Assembly (NCBI RefSeq): GCF_011947265.1
Contig: NZ_JAATHD010000004.1
Location: forward strand, 1-64,000
Source of the DNA: Paenibacillus sp. HB172176
GTDB taxonomy: Bacteria > Bacillota > Bacilli > Paenibacillales > Paenibacillaceae
DNA length: 64,000 nucleotides
Direction of reading: 5' to 3'
Shown: one piece after another, positions 18,440 through 27,963 of the stretch
How the letters are laid out: each line of letters begins with the position of its first letter
How positions within the stretch are numbered: the first letter of the stretch is position 1
Notes under the pieces: model-generated
What the model was told of the DNA's origin: nothing
Databases searched by the model: none
What the model saw: the letters and a program-made list of their open reading frames with translations, nothing else
Made by a program: the position numbers and the translations under genes

Positions 18440-18581
18440 GTCATCATCTCCTCATTGTGATGAAAGGTTAGGGTTCAGCTCTATTGTAGGAGGGATCGCG
18501 GGCTTCTGAAATGCATCACATGCCCAAAGAGTTATACTGAACTACATAAATTCAAGTTTCCATTAGTAGGGGGCAAACGGG

Positions 18582-19388
18582 ATGACACGAGAGTCAATCC
18601 TTCGGATTTGCAATAATTACGGGCAGGTTACCTGCGAGACGGGCTGGAAATGGAATACGAAGGAGCAGCCTTTGACCGACTTTGATTTGTGGTATGTGTG
18701 GGACGGGGCGGGAGAGATGAATCTGAACGGGGAGCTCTTCCCTTTGTCGAAGGGAAGCTGCTTCTTGTTCCGTCCGGGGGATCGCACCTCTGCGCATCAT
18801 CACCCGGACAACCCGCTTACGGTGACCTATATTCATTTCGAAGCGGATGATCCGGATGTTCCATCCCTCGATTCCTACCGGGACATCCGGGATACCCTTC
18901 TCTTCGAAACCTATTTGAATCGCTATGTGCAAACGCTCATTAACGAATCCTATCAGCATGAACGGGAGGCGGAGCTGCTGTTGTCGCTGCTGCTTCAGCA
19001 GCTTCGGCGAGAGCAGTGGGAGACGAAGAACGAGAGCGGCTTCCTCGGCGACGAGAAGAGGAATCGGATTCACGAAGCGGCGAACTTCATTCGCCAGAAT
19101 CCGGGCATGCGCCATTCCCTCAAGGATTTAGCCGAGCGTGCGGGATTGTCCCCGCGTTATTTTTCACTGAAATTCAAGGAAACGATGTCTACGACCGTCG
19201 AGCTGTTCACGATTCGGGAACGAATAAGGCGGGCGGAGCACTTGCTGCGCTTCAACAACATGACCGTGGCGGAGGTGGCGGACACGCTCGGCTATCGCAA
19301 TGTATATTTCTTCAGCCGACAGTTCAAGCAATTCACAGGAAGATCCCCGAGGCAATTCGCGAAGGCTGCGGCTGAGCTCGAAAGCTAG
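18582..19388 (+). CDS. AraC family transcriptional regulator
   Basis: 268 residues. A cupin-like N-terminal domain (about 30-95: DLWYVWDGAGEMNLNGELFPLSKGSCFLF in part) with RPGDRTSAHHHPDNP. The C-terminal AraC domain (about 165-262) has HSLKDLAERAGLSPRYFSLKF and VAEVADTLGYRNVYFFSRQF as its two HTH motifs. The ATG follows AGGGGGC. It is divergently placed 142 bp from the ferritin-like gene, suggesting control of the two minus-strand genes. Confidence 0.88.
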   Translation: MTRESILRICNNYGQVTCETGWKWNTKEQPLTDFDLWYVWDGAGEMNLNGELFPLSKGSCFLFRPGDRTSAHHHPDNPLTVTYIHFEADDPDVPSLDSYRDIRDTLLFETYLNRYVQTLINESYQHEREAELLLSLLLQQLRREQWETKNESGFLGDEKRNRIHEAANFIRQNPGMRHSLKDLAERAGLSPRYFSLKFKETMSTTVELFTIRERIRRAEHLLRFNNMTVAEVADTLGYRNVYFFSRQFKQFTGRSPRQFAKAAAELES

Positions 19389-19417
19389 CAGAGCAGGAAT
19401 TGCGAGCGTCGTTCTCC

Positions 19418-20281
19418 TTATTCCTCCCGATGCAATCTCCGATATTGCGAGGGCGTCATTCCGGCGATTCGCTTGAACACGCGGTAGAAGTGCTGCAGGC
19501 TCTGGAAGCCGCAGGCAAGCCCGATATCGATAATTGGTTGCTCGGAATACAGCAGCTTCTTCTGGGCTTCCGCGATTCTGCGATAGTGAACATATTCAAT
19601 AATGGTATAGCGGGTCGATTCCTTGAAAATATGGCTGAGATGATATTTGCTTCTGCCTGCCACGGACTCGAGATCCTCAAGCTCGATCGGCTCGGAGAAA
19701 TGCTTGTCAATATACTGAATGATCCGCTGAATCTGCTGGTCTATCCGGCTGTATGACCTGGACTGGCGCTGCGTCTGGCTGATCCGGAAGAAGGACTGCA
19801 GCAGCAGAAGAAGCTGAAGCTGGATAGCGGGCTTAATGGTCGCATCCTGTTCATCCGCGGCAAGCTCCGTCTGAAGAACATGAAGCCGGCGAAAATCCGC
19901 TTCCATCGCAAACCGCTGCTTCAGATCAAGCTTGATTCTGGCCCCTGCGCCGCTTCTTAGCGTATGAAGCATGGATTCGAGCTGCAGCGTCTGCAACAAC
20001 TCTTTTATAAATGCATATTGGAAATTAATAACGTACCGCTCGTAAGGCTGATTGGTTTTGTATTCCATTCGATGGATTTCAAAGATGTCTATGAATAACA
20101 TATCTCCATCCCGAATATCGTACTTCCGGTCCTTGATCCATATATCAATATCGGCTTTAATGAATAGAACCAGCTCGAACGAGTTGTGGAAATGCTCGAG
20201 CGGCTGTCTATCTGTGTTGTGGCTGTCCACATATTCAAGATGAAAGGCAGGCGTGCTTGCCAGCAAGCTGGAATGATCCAT
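19418..20281 (-). CDS. AraC family transcriptional regulator
   Basis: 287 residues. Cupin-like N-terminus (HFHNSFELVLFIKADIDIWI, GDMLFIDIFEIHRM). The C-terminal AraC domain has two HTH motifs (IELEDLESVAGRSKYHLSHIF; IIDIGLACGFQSLQHFYRVF). ATG at 20281 with AGGATGGAG upstream; a further in-frame ATG at 20314 lacks a ribosome site. It is divergent from the oligogalacturonate-lyase-like gene at 20402, with 120 bp between the starts, so it is a good candidate regulator of the 20.4-36 kb locus. Confidence 0.88.
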   Translation of the reverse strand: MDHSSLLASTPAFHLEYVDSHNTDRQPLEHFHNSFELVLFIKADIDIWIKDRKYDIRDGDMLFIDIFEIHRMEYKTNQPYERYVINFQYAFIKELLQTLQLESMLHTLRSGAGARIKLDLKQRFAMEADFRRLHVLQTELAADEQDATIKPAIQLQLLLLLQSFFRISQTQRQSRSYSRIDQQIQRIIQYIDKHFSEPIELEDLESVAGRSKYHLSHIFKESTRYTIIEYVHYRRIAEAQKKLLYSEQPIIDIGLACGFQSLQHFYRVFKRIAGMTPSQYRRLHREE

Positions 20282-20401
20282 TCTACTCCATCCTCTCGAA
20301 AAAATAAATCGCAAGATACGTTAATTGTACGGCAAGCCGCAACATAAATGAAGAACCCTGCCTTCCCTATTCCTTATGCTTCAAGGAAGGAGAGTGATCA
20401 T

Positions 20402-21613
20402 ATGAAAGGCGCAACCGTACAGCATCAAGTGATTGAACGGAAAGATCCGGAGACGGGAAAGGTCGTCAGACAGCTAACCTCGCTTCCGGGGAACCATCAT
20501 CATTTGTATTTTACCAGCAGCAGCTTTACCGCGGACAAGAAACATATTCTGTACATCAGCGACGACGGCAGCGGGAATCCGAATCTGTACAAGCTGTCCA
20601 TTGCGGATGGAAGAGCGATTCAACTGACAGACAATCGGAACGGGATCATGAGAAGCTATGTATATTATGACGGAAATCCGAATCGGGGGCTGGCGAAAGC
20701 AAGTCCGTCCTATAATGCGGAGAGTAACAACATGCTCTATATCCAGGACAACGAGGTTCGACTGATTGACGTGGACACGCTTGAGGAGAAATGCCTCTGC
20801 CGCCTGCCTTCCCATGCGATGACCGGCTTCACGCATCTCTCGTCGGCCGGCCGGCTCGCGGCCGTGCCAATTATTCCCGCCGAGGCGTTCCGCGTCCCTC
20901 CGGGGAATCCGTTCAGCCAAATTCGAATGAAGGTGCAGGAGGAAGGCATAGCTTCGAGCATGCTCCAGATTGATACGGAAACGGGGCATTGCGATACGTT
21001 ATTTCGGCAAGTCGGCTGGATTACTCATGTGCAGTACCATCCTCAGGACTCTAGCCAGCTCTTGTACAATCATGAAGGCGGGATGGTGGAGCAGCGCATC
21101 TGGCTCTATGACGGGGAGACGATTCAGAAAATCAGAGAACAAATGCCCGGCCCCGATTCGCTCTGGATTTGCCATGAGATGTGGTCGCAGCAGGGTCAAG
21201 GCGTGATCTATCACGGTACGTCAGGCATCCCCAACGATCCGGCCATGCGGGAGCTTGGTCGCGCAGAGGATGAGATCGTAAGCTTTGTCGGGTATTATGA
21301 CAGGGCTGCCCAACGTTATGATGAAGTGTCGTTCCCGCCGGAGATGAAGGCGTACGGCCATTTCACCTCGAATTCAAAGGATACGTTGCTCGTGACCGAT
21401 GGGGTGATTGATGACGCCAGCATCCATTTGATCGAACCGAATTGGCCGGGCAGATCCGCATCCTGGACGAAGGTATGCGCGCATAACAGCAGCTTTAAGG
21501 TACAGGATGTCCATCCGCATCCGATCTTCAGCAGGGAGGATCGTTACGTGCTGTATACCTCCGACGCGCATAATGAGGAAGGAAAAGGAAATATCTATCT
21601 AGTTGAATTGTAA
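20402..21613 (+). CDS. Oligogalacturonate lyase family protein (PL22)
   Basis: 403 residues, no signal peptide: a cytosolic seven-bladed propeller. Landmarks match oligogalacturonate lyases, which cleave unsaturated digalacturonate in pectin breakdown: LTSLPGNHHHLYFTSSSFT near the start, VQYHPQDSSQLLYNHEG, LWICHEMWSQQGQGVIYHG, and VQDVHPHPIFSREDRYVLYTSD near the end. These supply the His residues expected for the Mn site. The ATG follows AAGGAAGGAGAG by 5 bp; an upstream in-frame ATG at 20348 is less likely. The membrane AraC gene follows after 42 bp, so the two may be one operon. A galacturonan-derived substrate is inferred. Confidence 0.8.
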   Translation: MKGATVQHQVIERKDPETGKVVRQLTSLPGNHHHLYFTSSSFTADKKHILYISDDGSGNPNLYKLSIADGRAIQLTDNRNGIMRSYVYYDGNPNRGLAKASPSYNAESNNMLYIQDNEVRLIDVDTLEEKCLCRLPSHAMTGFTHLSSAGRLAAVPIIPAEAFRVPPGNPFSQIRMKVQEEGIASSMLQIDTETGHCDTLFRQVGWITHVQYHPQDSSQLLYNHEGGMVEQRIWLYDGETIQKIREQMPGPDSLWICHEMWSQQGQGVIYHGTSGIPNDPAMRELGRAEDEIVSFVGYYDRAAQRYDEVSFPPEMKAYGHFTSNSKDTLLVTDGVIDDASIHLIEPNWPGRSASWTKVCAHNSSFKVQDVHPHPIFSREDRYVLYTSDAHNEEGKGNIYLVEL

Positions 21614-21655
21614 GCGGATACAGAGTATCGTTGACTAGACAAAGGGGGGATATAG

Positions 21656-23962
21656 ATGCGATGGTGGCCGCCAAGCTTGAAGGGGAAAAACAGACTGTTC
21701 GGCAAGTTTCTATTGTCTTATTTTCTCATCCTGCTCGTTCCGTTGCTCATCGGGGTCTATGCCTATAACAAAACGGTCGGCGTTGTTCGCGAGGATGCCG
21801 CGCAATTGAATCTTACCGTTCTCGAGCAAAGCGAGGAAGCGCTCAATCGGCTGCTCACGGAAATTCGCGATACCGTATCGCTGCTCTCGCTCGATTCGGA
21901 AGTGCTCAAGAGTATGATTACGGCAGATCGTAATTGGTCTCCAAGCTCGCTGTATCAATTCTCACAGCTGCAGCGAAATGAGCTGAGCTTGTTGTCAACC
22001 AACCAGTTCTTCTCCGATTTATTCATTTACTTGCAGAAGAGCGAGGCGGTCATCTCGAAGAATGCGATCGAGAGACTGGACACCGAACCGATCAAGATTG
22101 GCGAGACGCCGTTCGGGGAGTGGCTGGAGGGCGTCTTCGACAATGACCAGACAAACCGGTATTTGCGCTTGGAGAATGTGTCCAAGGGAGGAGCGACTCA
22201 CAATTATTTGGCATATGTCAGCACATTGCCCGCCGGAAACAGCAGAGCGCATATCGATGGCGCGATTATTATTCTGATTGACGAACGCTCCATTGCCAGC
22301 TTATTCGATCGGCTGATGGTTCATGAAGGCGCCTTTGCTTATATCATGAACCAGCAGAACGAGATCATCGTCTCGGTGGCAAACGGCAAGGAACAGCTCG
22401 AGCCGGTTCCCTATTCGGGAGAATCGGGCTCCTTCCTGAAAACGCAGGGGCGCGACATCTTCGTCACCACGTATTCGGCGCAGCAGAGAGGCTGGACCTA
22501 TACGGTTGGCATTCCGGCCGACGCGGTATTCTCCAAAGCGGAATACATTAAGCGAATCAATTGGATCATCGCCGGAATCGCCCTGGCGCTAGGCTGTCTC
22601 ATTGCCTACTTGTTCGCTTATCGCAATAGCAAGCCGATCGAGGATCTCGTCGACTCGATTCGGGAATTCGCCCGAGGAGAGCCGGAGCGGAAGACGAACG
22701 AAATCGAATTGCTTGCCTCGACGGTTCACGACATTATTAGCGATAACAAAGATATGAACGTTAAGATGGAGCAGCAGCTGCCCATGCTGCAAGCGGCTTG
22801 TCTGGAGCGATTGCTGAAGAGCGGCTTTCATAACGAGCAAGAGATGAGAACGTACCTCAATCAAGCGCACATGACACTTGCAGAGGAACATGTTGGCGTG
22901 GCGATTCTGAAAATTCAGGCGACGGAATACAGGGTTCGCGAAGAGCTGCTGGCGGAGAAAGCTCATGTCAAGCGACTATGGTCCCCCGAGCTTGAGGAAT
23001 GCTGGTATATTCATGATTTGAAATCGGACAAGCTTGCTTTGATTTACTCTTTCAGCGGCACTCGGGCAGAGGAGAAGCTGGCAGGCTTGACCAAGCAATT
23101 GGATCGGTTTCAGAAGAAGCTCCTGAGCGAGCACAAGCTGATGACCTCCATCGGGATCGGACAGCTGTATCATCATGGTCTGGATCTATGGCGCTCCTGC
23201 AACGAAGCGCTGCAAGCGCTCGACGTTCAGGATCCAGACACTTCCTTGAAGCTCGTCAGCTATGAGACGATCAGTTATGATTCCAATCATTATTATTATC
23301 CGCTCGATTTGGAATACAAGCTGCTGAACACGATCAAGCTGGGAGACACCGAGGCGCTGGAGCGGCTCCTGGAGCATATCGAAACCCAGAATTTCGAGAT
23401 GCGCAAGCTTAGTCCGTGGCGTGTCAGGCAGCTGCATTCGGAAATCCAGGGCACTTTGCTGAAGCTCTCCGAGCAAGCGCAGTATTTGTCCGGTACGATC
23501 GATTTTCAATTGGATCATGCGGATTTGGAGGGAGCAGGCGAAGCTCTGTCCGGGTTTCAGCGGGTGAAGTCGATGCTGCTGGCAACCAGCGACAAGATTA
23601 TGCAGCAGAGATCGGCGAAGCAGCAGGACATGTTCGAGAGCATGAAGCATTATGTGGAAGTGAATTTCGCAGACAATAATCTGAGTCTGGCCATGCTGGC
23701 AAGCGAATACCAGCAGACCGAAAGCTTTGTGTCCACCTCCTTCAAGGAATACGTGGGCATGGCCTTCTCGGAATATCTGGAGCAGCTTCGGCTGAATGAA
23801 GCATGCGATTTGCTCAAGAGAACCGCCGCTCCGATTCAGGACATCGCTGTTCGCGTCGGCTACAGCAATGACAAATCGTTCCGAAGAGCCTTCAAGCGAT
23901 CCTTCGGCGTACAGCCGACCTCGTTCCGAAATCAACCCCAGATCAAATCCGGCTTGTCATAG
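21656..23962 (+). CDS. Membrane-anchored AraC family regulator with extracytoplasmic sensor
   Basis: 768 residues. A transmembrane helix at about 17-38 (FLLSYFLILLVPLLIGVYAY), an extracytoplasmic Cache-like sensor, a second helix (about 302-322, IIAGIALALGCLIAYLFAY), a cytosolic linker region and a C-terminal AraC domain (about 660-760: LSLAMLASEYQQTESFVSTSF; IQDIAVRVGYSNDKSFRRAF). AAGGGGGG lies before the ATG. It sits between the lyase-like gene and the importer at 24.3-27.8 kb, which it most likely controls. Same layout as the regulator at 6129, and each stands just upstream of an importer. Confidence 0.88.
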   Translation: MRWWPPSLKGKNRLFGKFLLSYFLILLVPLLIGVYAYNKTVGVVREDAAQLNLTVLEQSEEALNRLLTEIRDTVSLLSLDSEVLKSMITADRNWSPSSLYQFSQLQRNELSLLSTNQFFSDLFIYLQKSEAVISKNAIERLDTEPIKIGETPFGEWLEGVFDNDQTNRYLRLENVSKGGATHNYLAYVSTLPAGNSRAHIDGAIIILIDERSIASLFDRLMVHEGAFAYIMNQQNEIIVSVANGKEQLEPVPYSGESGSFLKTQGRDIFVTTYSAQQRGWTYTVGIPADAVFSKAEYIKRINWIIAGIALALGCLIAYLFAYRNSKPIEDLVDSIREFARGEPERKTNEIELLASTVHDIISDNKDMNVKMEQQLPMLQAACLERLLKSGFHNEQEMRTYLNQAHMTLAEEHVGVAILKIQATEYRVREELLAEKAHVKRLWSPELEECWYIHDLKSDKLALIYSFSGTRAEEKLAGLTKQLDRFQKKLLSEHKLMTSIGIGQLYHHGLDLWRSCNEALQALDVQDPDTSLKLVSYETISYDSNHYYYPLDLEYKLLNTIKLGDTEALERLLEHIETQNFEMRKLSPWRVRQLHSEIQGTLLKLSEQAQYLSGTIDFQLDHADLEGAGEALSGFQRVKSMLLATSDKIMQQRSAKQQDMFESMKHYVEVNFADNNLSLAMLASEYQQTESFVSTSFKEYVGMAFSEYLEQLRLNEACDLLKRTAAPIQDIAVRVGYSNDKSFRRAFKRSFGVQPTSFRNQPQIKSGLS

Positions 23963-23981
23963 GCGATAGAATGCGGAATAA

Positions 23982-24037
23982 CAAGGAGCTCATCTCCCCC
24001 GTGCAGCTATGCGGCGGGCGATGATCTCTTTTTTCTG
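23982..24037 (+). terminator. Probable rho-independent terminator
   Basis: GAG-TCATC pairs with GATGA-CTC around an inner CCC/GGG stem, with TTTTTT at its 3' side, 20 bp after the membrane AraC stop codon. Confidence 0.55.
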
Positions 24038-24126
24038 CGTTTACAAGGCGTCAGCCCCATGCCCTGGATTAATGGTATGTCGCAAATGAAAGGGGTGCCG
24101 CTTGGAGGCAGGCGGCTGCCCACTTA

Positions 24127-24140
24127 ATTAAGCGCTTTCA
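24127..24140 (+). promoter_or_regulatory. cre-like site (CcpA operator candidate)
   Basis: ATTAAGCGCTTTCA matches TGNAARCGCTTNCA at 12 of 14 positions including the whole AARCGCTT core. It lies 120 bp before the importer genes. Control by CcpA is inferred. Confidence 0.6.
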
Positions 24141-24259
24141 TTTTGAGAGGATGCTGGAAATGAACTGTTCCTTTACGGCGATCGCGCCGCAAGCTATGGT
24201 TGTAAATGAGAGCGCTGCCACACGGAAAGCAACGCATAAGGACAGGGGGATAAGCCAAC

Positions 24260-25225
24260 ATGAGAGAAGCAATCATGGGACGGAAAAATCGATGGTCCGA
24301 AATAGGGCGGAAAGCGAAGAAGCAGAAGGTTCTCTTGCTTTTATTGCTTCCTGCAATCGCTTACTTTTTTATATTCAATTATATTCCCATCTATGGCGTT
24401 CTTATCGCATTCAAAAATTTTCGAATGCAGGCCGATCAAAGCTTTTTGAAGACGATTCTCGAAGCCCCGTGGGCGGGCCCCTTCGGACTGGATCACTTCA
24501 AGGCGTTCGTGAATGGTCCGTTCTTCTGGAAGCTTCTCAGGAATACGTTCCTGCTCGGCATCTATTCCTTAGTGTTCGGCTTCCCGATTCCCATTCTGTT
24601 CGCCCTGCTGCTGAACGAGCTCAGAAGGAAGTTCTATAAGAGCTTCGTCCAGACAATCAGCTATCTTCCTTATTTCCTATCCGTCGTAGCCGTCATCGGA
24701 ATGATGAAGATGGTCCTGTCGCCGGGCAGCGGGATCGTGAATGTGCTGCTGACCAAGCTGGGGCTGGAGCCGATCTATTTCATGGCTGACGCCGGCTGGT
24801 TCCGCTTCCTGTTCGTGAGCTCCGGCATCTGGACGTCGATGGGCATGGGCGCCGTGATCTACCTGGCCGCTTTGTCCAAGGTAGACGCCGAGCAGTATGA
24901 ATCGGCGGTTATCGACGGAGCGACCCGACTGAGGCAAATGTGGCATATTACATTGCCGGCGATCAAGCCAGTGGTCGTCATTACGTTAATCCTGAATATG
25001 TCCGGGGTGCTGAGCGTGGGCTCGGAGAAAATTATTCTGATGTATAACTCTCTTACTTACGAGACGGCCGACGTATTTTCCACCTTCGTCTATCGCCGGG
25101 GACTTGTCGAGCTGGATTTCAGCTTTGGCGCCGCCGTTGATTTGTTCAACGCGATCGTCAACATCCTGTTCCTTGTGACGGCGAATTATTTGGCCAGAAA
25201 GGTGGCGAACGAAAGCTTATGGTAA
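24260..25225 (+). CDS. ABC sugar importer permease, LplB type
   Basis: 321 residues, six transmembrane helices starting LLLLLLPAIAYFFIFNYIPIYG. EAA loop YESAVIDGATRLRQMWHITLP, tail ARKVANESLW. AGGGGGA lies 9 bp before the ATG. The stop overlaps the start of the next permease by 7 bp, so the pair is translationally coupled. First gene of the central importer operon, behind a cre-like site. Confidence 0.9.
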   Translation: MREAIMGRKNRWSEIGRKAKKQKVLLLLLLPAIAYFFIFNYIPIYGVLIAFKNFRMQADQSFLKTILEAPWAGPFGLDHFKAFVNGPFFWKLLRNTFLLGIYSLVFGFPIPILFALLLNELRRKFYKSFVQTISYLPYFLSVVAVIGMMKMVLSPGSGIVNVLLTKLGLEPIYFMADAGWFRFLFVSSGIWTSMGMGAVIYLAALSKVDAEQYESAVIDGATRLRQMWHITLPAIKPVVVITLILNMSGVLSVGSEKIILMYNSLTYETADVFSTFVYRRGLVELDFSFGAAVDLFNAIVNILFLVTANYLARKVANESLW

Positions 25226-26118
25226 AGGATCATACACTGGGATCAAAAATGCTTGATGTTGTCGTGCATGGGGTGATGGCGCTCGTCCTCGTGCTTACGT
25301 TATTGCCGCTGCTGCATGTCGTATCGATTTCGTTCAGCGATCCGGCGGATATTATGAGAGGCAAGGTTGGGCTGTGGCCTTCCCATTTCAGCTTGTCGGC
25401 GTATTTCACTATTCTGTTCGAGAATGCGCATATCCCGCGCTCCTTCGTGAATTCCGTTGTTATTACCATAGTAGGAACCTTCCTTAATGTGGTCTTCACG
25501 ACGATAACCGCCTATGCGCTCGCGAAGAAGGATTTGCTGTTTCGGCCGTTTTTCCTGATGTTCGCGATTATGCCGATGTTCTTCACCGGCGGCCTCGTGC
25601 CGCAGTTTCTGCTGGTGAAGTCTCTCGGCATGATGGATACAATCTGGTCCGTAACCGTGCCGGTTCTCGTCAGCTCTTGGTGGCTGATCATTATGATTTC
25701 GTTTTTCAAAAATTTCCCGGTCGAACTGGAGGAAGCCGCCCGGCTCGATGGCTGCGGCGAGCTGCAGACCTTGTTCCGAATCGTGCTGCCGCTGTCCATG
25801 GCAGGTGTTGTCACGATCGCCTTGTTCTATGGCGTGAATCACTGGAATTCCTACTTTACGGCGATGCTGTACTTCCGCAGTTACGATAATTATCCCTTGC
25901 AGCTGCTCCTGAGAGAAATCGTTCTGCAGAGCACGCTTGCCGAACAGCTGGCTTCGCAAGGGAATGCCGCGCTGGCCGAGGATATGAGCTCCAAGCTGAC
26001 GCCCGAGAGTGTACAGTATGCGACGTTGGTCATATCCATCGTTCCGATGCTGGTTATTTATCCCTTCATTCAGAAATACTTCGTGAAGGGAATCATGATC
26101 GGCTCCTTGAAGGGCTAG
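25219..26118 (+). CDS. ABC sugar importer permease, YtcP type
   Basis: 299 residues with about six transmembrane helices. EAA loop LEEAARLDGCGELQTLFRIVLPLS, tail IQKYFVKGIMIGSLKG. The ATG lies inside the last codons of the LplB-type partner. Forms the membrane channel with it. No ATPase gene is present in the locus. Confidence 0.9.
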   Translation: MVKDHTLGSKMLDVVVHGVMALVLVLTLLPLLHVVSISFSDPADIMRGKVGLWPSHFSLSAYFTILFENAHIPRSFVNSVVITIVGTFLNVVFTTITAYALAKKDLLFRPFFLMFAIMPMFFTGGLVPQFLLVKSLGMMDTIWSVTVPVLVSSWWLIIMISFFKNFPVELEEAARLDGCGELQTLFRIVLPLSMAGVVTIALFYGVNHWNSYFTAMLYFRSYDNYPLQLLLREIVLQSTLAEQLASQGNAALAEDMSSKLTPESVQYATLVISIVPMLVIYPFIQKYFVKGIMIGSLKG

Positions 26119-26247
26119 ACGACAGACAAAGGCGATTCCAAGTATGATCAGCCTAATGAGGGAGGTGATGCCGGCATATTGGGCCTATCGTTCAAAAGCA
26201 GCATCAAAACTGCGACAACCATTCATTTTCGAGGGGGATTGCAACAC

Positions 26248-27819
26248 ATGAAGAAGACAATGTTCGTCCTGACCACTGCAATGATTCTACTGGTTACGTC
26301 CGTGCTATCCGGCTGCAGCAGCAATGCGAAAAACGAGAATACGGGCTCAAGCTCCACACAGCCTGCGGAGAGCGCTTCGAATGGGAATAAGCCCGTTGAA
26401 CTGTCCGTCGCAAGCATGCCGAAATATCCGCCGAACGACATTCCGAACGATTACATCAAGGAAGTCGAGAAGCGGTTCAATATGGAATGGGATTTCGAAT
26501 CAATCCCGCTGTCCGCGGGCATTGAGAAATACAACGTGATGTTCGCTTCGGGGGATTATCCGGACTTCATCCCCAATATGAATAGCCCGACAAGCGTGGC
26601 AAAATGGGCTTCGGCCGGCTACTTGCTGCCGATTGGCGACTACATCGATAAGCTGCCGAACTACCGCGGTCTCTTCTCCGATGAGGATTGGCAGCTGCTG
26701 CTGGACTTCGCCCAGACGAACGGCAAGCTGTATATGCTGCCCAGCGTGGCCAGCAACGATCCCATGACGTGGATCTATCGCAAGGACGCCTTCGACAAAG
26801 TCGGCATAACGGAATTCCCGAAGACATTGGATGAGCTGCATGAAGCGCTGAAGAAGCTGAAAGAAGCTTATCCGGAAAGTGTGGGAATCGGCGTGCGCGG
26901 AGGCACGGACAACAACGGAGTGAAAAACCTGATGAACGGCTTCAGGCAAGCCTTCCGCAATCCGCATAATACCTATACGCGGGGCTTCTGGAATGATCCG
27001 GATCAAGGCGATGCGGTGGTATGGGATATGGCTTCATCCAAGCATCGCGACATGCTGAGTTATATTGCGGAGCTGTACAGCGAAGGGCTGGTAGAGAAAG
27101 AATTCGCAACGTTAACGCAGGATCAATGGAAAGCGAAACGACTGACGGGCAAGGTGCTGCTTGATTTCCAATATTCGAGCCATACGGTCGATCCGGGCTA
27201 TGCCTTAACGGATATTCCGGGCGGAGAGTGGGATTATTCCCGATACCTGCCTACCGCGTCGGATAAGCCGGCGCTGGAATTCAAGCCGGTCAACTTCTCC
27301 CTCTTCGGTCCGGTATTCAGCAATAAGCTGGCGGATGATCCCGAGAAGCTGCAGAGTCTGTTCGACTATATAGAATGGGGAGCAACGCCCGAAGGGCAGT
27401 TGTTCCACCAAGCGGGTCTGAAGGATGTCACGTATGAGGATGTCGGAGGCACGCTTCAGTACAAGGAAGGCATGGATCGCCAGAAGGTCGCGGAGCAATA
27501 CGGCTTCGATTGGTGGCTGAGCCAAAGCGCGGATTTCATGAAGTCGGACGCCGGGTATCTGAAGAAGAAGGAAGCGATGGAGCAGAACGCAGATATGTTC
27601 AATCTGTTGCCGAAGAGCGCGCCGCTGACAGAGGATGAGCAGGAAGCGATCAACACCAAAGTTAGCGCGCTGGAGGATGTGGCTCTGCAATTCGCGACAA
27701 AAGCCATTATGGGTCTTGTGGACGTGAATGACGACAAGGTATGGAACGGTTACCTTAGTGATCTGGAGCAGGTTGGTTTAAGCGAAACACAAGCGATTTA
27801 CGAGAAATATTTGAAGTAG
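26248..27819 (+). CDS. Extracellular sugar-binding lipoprotein of ABC importer
   Basis: 523 residues. Lipoprotein signal peptide with lipobox LSGC (Cys at about 23), then an Asn/Ser-rich linker and a type-1 binding fold (VELSVASMPKYPPNDIPNDYIKEVEKRFNMEW...). The ATG follows GAGGGGG; an upstream in-frame start at 26179 lacks lipoprotein features. Third gene of the importer operon, 129 bp after the second permease. Given the neighbours, the ligand may be a pectin or rhamnogalacturonan fragment (inference). Confidence 0.88.
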   Translation: MKKTMFVLTTAMILLVTSVLSGCSSNAKNENTGSSSTQPAESASNGNKPVELSVASMPKYPPNDIPNDYIKEVEKRFNMEWDFESIPLSAGIEKYNVMFASGDYPDFIPNMNSPTSVAKWASAGYLLPIGDYIDKLPNYRGLFSDEDWQLLLDFAQTNGKLYMLPSVASNDPMTWIYRKDAFDKVGITEFPKTLDELHEALKKLKEAYPESVGIGVRGGTDNNGVKNLMNGFRQAFRNPHNTYTRGFWNDPDQGDAVVWDMASSKHRDMLSYIAELYSEGLVEKEFATLTQDQWKAKRLTGKVLLDFQYSSHTVDPGYALTDIPGGEWDYSRYLPTASDKPALEFKPVNFSLFGPVFSNKLADDPEKLQSLFDYIEWGATPEGQLFHQAGLKDVTYEDVGGTLQYKEGMDRQKVAEQYGFDWWLSQSADFMKSDAGYLKKKEAMEQNADMFNLLPKSAPLTEDEQEAINTKVSALEDVALQFATKAIMGLVDVNDDKVWNGYLSDLEQVGLSETQAIYEKYLK

Positions 27820-27963
27820 GCGGGAGCGGAGCGGCCCGGCCCATGCGGGAGTGGAAGGGATTTTCGATCCTGGCAGGAGCTGGGCAGCTCTTTAAGAGGC
27901 AGATTTAAAAACCGGACAGTGTGAACATGCATTTTAAGCTTATCTATAAAGGAGTTTTCATAT